A DNA stretch of 64,000 nt from Aphanomyces cochlioides. Lineage: Eukaryota; Oomycota; Saprolegniomycetes; Saprolegniales; Verrucalvaceae. Shown here piece by piece: positions 62,010-64,000 of the stretch (the first letter of the stretch is position 1; each line of letters opens with the position of its first letter). The stretch lies in the NCBI GenBank assembly GCA_019828595.1, contig JAHQRK010000029.1, positions 744,001-808,000 on the forward strand, written 5' to 3'. The position numbers and the translations under genes were made by a program. The notes below the pieces were generated by a model that saw only the letters and a program-made list of their open reading frames with translations, searched no databases and had not been told where the DNA came from.

Positions 62010-62888
62010 CTATGTCATGCTGTCTTCCAATGTGAAGTCATGATCAGGATCTTGTATGTTATCTCCATCGGTGAGAATCGGCACGGGAATTTCAGCTGTC
62101 GACACTGGTGCCAAATCTCGAGCCATCGCAACCAGTATCTCTCGTTTTGCCAATAGCGTCTTCTCAAATGAAGCCAATTTCTGGGCAACAATGTCAAAAG
62201 AATGCTTCAGTTGTTCCAATTCGATAAGCGAGCCATCGACAATCTCCAAACTTGTGCGGGTGTTGCGATGGAATGCCTCCATGCGGAGTTCATGCATCGA
62301 CGTTGTTTGGCGAAGACGCACTAAAACATGCGGCGGTGGATCTTGCAGAACTCGTGACTCCCATGCCAGCATAGGAGGTTTGACAACATGCGTTGCCCAG
62401 AGGCGCCAGATTGGATTGTCTCCTTCCCACGTGCCATCCCACTTGGCGTGTAGTTTAGCAATGTACTCTTGGATTGTACTCTCGTTCGGAGCGCCAGAAC
62501 GATCTTGGTTCGAGGGGGCAATGCATGCTGAAGTAAATTCAATGAGCTGTGGCTTTGTTGCGATGGCGTTACCATATTTGTAGATGAAGAGAGTAACTCG
62601 TTGATTCCGTGAGTTCACAAGCCACTCATGCATATTGCCTTGATTGTCCAGCTTTTTGATATGACTGCCAAGCTTCATCGTGAAAATTGAAGTGAAGTCG
62701 TCTTCCTGTGGCTCCTCGTCTCGGACAGACCAAACACCAGCATCATTTCGTATCGCCAAGCCGAGACACTTTGACTTGTACTTTTGGAAGATTTTCGTCT
62801 TGATGTCAGTCCACGACGCACCACCACAAATGAACTTCGTCAATTTCATGGCCGAGGAATTTCGCTTGCCAACGGTGTTCTTGACCAT
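62010..62888 (-). CDS. Intact 292-aa protein of unknown function, probably transposon-associated
   Basis: It is open from ATG 62888 to the stop at 62010, and converges on the transposase with 81 bp between the two stops. Residues 15-100 look like a compact alpha/beta domain (MKLTKFICGGASWTDIKTKI; HIKKLDNQGNMHEWLV). Residues 105-180 include a motif I associate with transposon-linked proteins (NPIWRLWATHVVKPP, then DPPPHVLVRL). Residues 205-260 form a coiled-coil-like helix (ELEQLKHSFDIVAQKLASFE), and the tail is acidic. There is no signal peptide or catalytic motif that I recognise. The convergent pairing with a transposase resembles the two-gene plan of Harbinger elements, so it may be a DNA-binding or regulatory partner; this is an inference. 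Confidence 0.65.
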   Translation of the reverse strand: MVKNTVGKRNSSAMKLTKFICGGASWTDIKTKIFQKYKSKCLGLAIRNDAGVWSVRDEEPQEDDFTSIFTMKLGSHIKKLDNQGNMHEWLVNSRNQRVTLFIYKYGNAIATKPQLIEFTSACIAPSNQDRSGAPNESTIQEYIAKLHAKWDGTWEGDNPIWRLWATHVVKPPMLAWESRVLQDPPPHVLVRLRQTTSMHELRMEAFHRNTRTSLEIVDGSLIELEQLKHSFDIVAQKLASFEKTLLAKREILVAMARDLAPVSTAEIPVPILTDGDNIQDPDHDFTLEDSMT

Positions 62889-63285
62889 AGGTTCCAGTGA
62901 TATCTCGTAGAGATTCGCCCCACTTGAGTCGTCTTTTGTCTCTTCATCCTGGGAGTGTGACAGCTGCGAAGATTGGGATGATCGGGTGGGTGTTCATTGC
63001 AGGTCCGTCGCTGTAATCTTGAGTCTGCGCCATCATGAACGCTTTCAAAATGCCATTTCAAGAAGCTCGGAACATCAATGCATTTATCCATTATAATATA
63101 ACCAAGATAAACTCCCAAAATTTGACCAGCCAATCAAAACGAATTAAATTTTTTTAGCCAATCGGATCGATTGGTGATTCGATTCAACGGCGCGATTCGA
63201 TTGCGCAGTTTTGGAAAATTTGTATCAAATCGACAATATTATCACAACAATTTTATTTTTGGACTGTCCAGAATCCCAAGAAAAT
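62889..63285. other. Upstream region of the 292-aa gene
   Basis: Two AGCCAATC boxes at 63128 and 63156 lie 240-270 bp upstream of the ATG and may be CCAAT-type promoter elements. No gene is seen. The stretch becomes AT-rich toward the MITE. Confidence 0.4.
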
Positions 63286-63288
63286 TAA

Positions 63289-63654
63289 GGGCGTCTGGAT
63301 GCCACCTATTATTGAGATAATTCGCAATATTTTGATCAATTATTGCATAATTTTGATTATCGCATAATGCACTGTCTGGATGCCAAATATTGCATAAATT
63401 TTATTGCAATAATTTATTTCAAAACAGGCCAAATATGCAATAAATAATATTCTACTCAAAGTAGAATATTTTCCCCAATATCGCATAATCCACACAAATT
63501 CCCAATGATTATTTTATTTTCGTGGGAATCCAGACAGTCCGAAATTTTAATTATCGTGATATTATAATACGTGGTTTGTATTATTTTGACCAAAATACAA
63601 AATATCACATAACGAATTTTCACAATATTTTTTAGTTGGCATCCAGACGGGCCC
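63289..63654. mobile_element. MITE (GGGC..GTCTGGATGCC family), uninterrupted copy
   Basis: This 366-bp element with ends GGGC-GTCTGGATGCCA and TGGCATCCAGACGGGCCC is flanked by TAA (63286-63288, 63655-63657). It matches 33335-33403 plus 35732-36031 almost base for base. It thus shows the state of that locus before the Crypton inserted. It encodes nothing. Confidence 0.85.
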
Positions 63655-63657
63655 TAA

Positions 63658-63882
63658 ACAAAGTTAGAGAAATTGTCCGAATTATACAATATTGGTCAAA
63701 AATACGACTTTGAGTATTATATTTTTTATTGCGATAATCGACCAATTTTGGTTTTATTTCTTGCAATAAAATTTATTGAATATGTGCACCCAGACAGGGA
63801 ATTATCCAATATTTGAAATTATGCTATAATGCTCAAATTATTGCGATTTATCATGATGATTGGTGGTGTCCAGACGGGCCCT
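63658..63882. mobile_element. Further piece of a related MITE
   Basis: The AT-rich stretch ends with GGTGTCCAGACGGGCCC followed by TAA, the same end type as the previous element, but without a matching left end next to it. ACCCAGACAGGGAATTATCC at 63787 is a degenerate internal end. Possibly an older copy into which 63289-63654 inserted. Confidence 0.5.
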
Positions 63883-64000
63883 AAAATGATAGCTTAAATC
63901 GAAACAGTGATCCTCGCGGTCTCGGTTTAAATGTCTATGGGAAGGTTGACAAAATATTTCTTCTTCTCATTTTGCCATGAAGTGCAGTGTATTGCATGGC

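Noticed and set aside
1..64000. CRISPR arrays, bacterial attachment sites, rRNA genes
   Set aside because: No regularly spaced repeats with unique spacers, no recombination site next to an intact integrase of phage type and no rRNA-like sequence were seen. The genome is eukaryotic by its elements and introns.

Overview
The window looks like a repeat-rich, gene-poor stretch of a eukaryotic microbial genome. It most resembles an oomycete of the Saprolegniales (Aphanomyces-like). That placement is inferred from the mix of elements (a Crypton with a GCR1_C-type tail, PIF/Harbinger, Tc1/mariner, pogo-like and hAT elements, a Ty3/gypsy chromovirus), from two inferred introns of only 38 and 40 bp, and from dispersed genes without operon structure. 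I see no bacterial ribosome-binding sites, no rRNA, no convincing tRNA and no CRISPR array.

Layout. 0.3-7.4 kb: an open gene for a large multipass membrane protein of a family I cannot name, plus a broken paralogue; between them lie a complete pogo-type element (TA target duplication, 21/22-bp terminal inverted repeats (TIRs)) and a 717-bp palindrome made from an inverted duplication of a small MITE. 7.8-8.4 kb: an intact sugar O-acetyltransferase. 9.3-13.3 kb: two oppositely oriented halves of decayed Crypton recombinases around a MITE. 14-22 kb: an array of APC-family permeases, one intact (14006..15619) and at least four broken, including a 773-bp near-identical inverted duplication. 22.5-24.6 kb: two adjacent TIR elements sharing an 8-bp target duplication. 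25-28 kb: a gene for a small secreted Gly-rich protein in a 1-kb inverted duplication. 28.6-31.6 kb: a 3-kb element with a pogo-like transposase split by a 611-bp insertion. 33.3-36.0 kb: a Crypton inserted in a MITE whose uninterrupted relative lies at 63.3 kb. 36.8-39.0 kb: a two-gene Harbinger. 40.0-41.6 kb: a Tc1-like element with clear ends. 42-48 kb: a third Gly-rich gene and two more permease copies. 50-59 kb: layered remains of hAT and three Ty3/gypsy elements. 60-63 kb: a DDE transposase with one internal stop, convergent with an intact unknown gene. The end is AT-rich MITE sequence.

Overall, the non-transposon genes (permease, Gly-rich secreted protein, membrane protein) have been copied several times, often head to head, and most copies are decaying. 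Gly-rich copies sit beside a remnant of the permease gene, so a permease plus Gly-rich unit may have been the ancestral amplified segment. Few genes look fully intact: the 650-aa membrane protein, the acetyltransferase, the 537-aa permease, one or two Gly-rich genes and the 292-aa gene at 62.0-62.9 kb.
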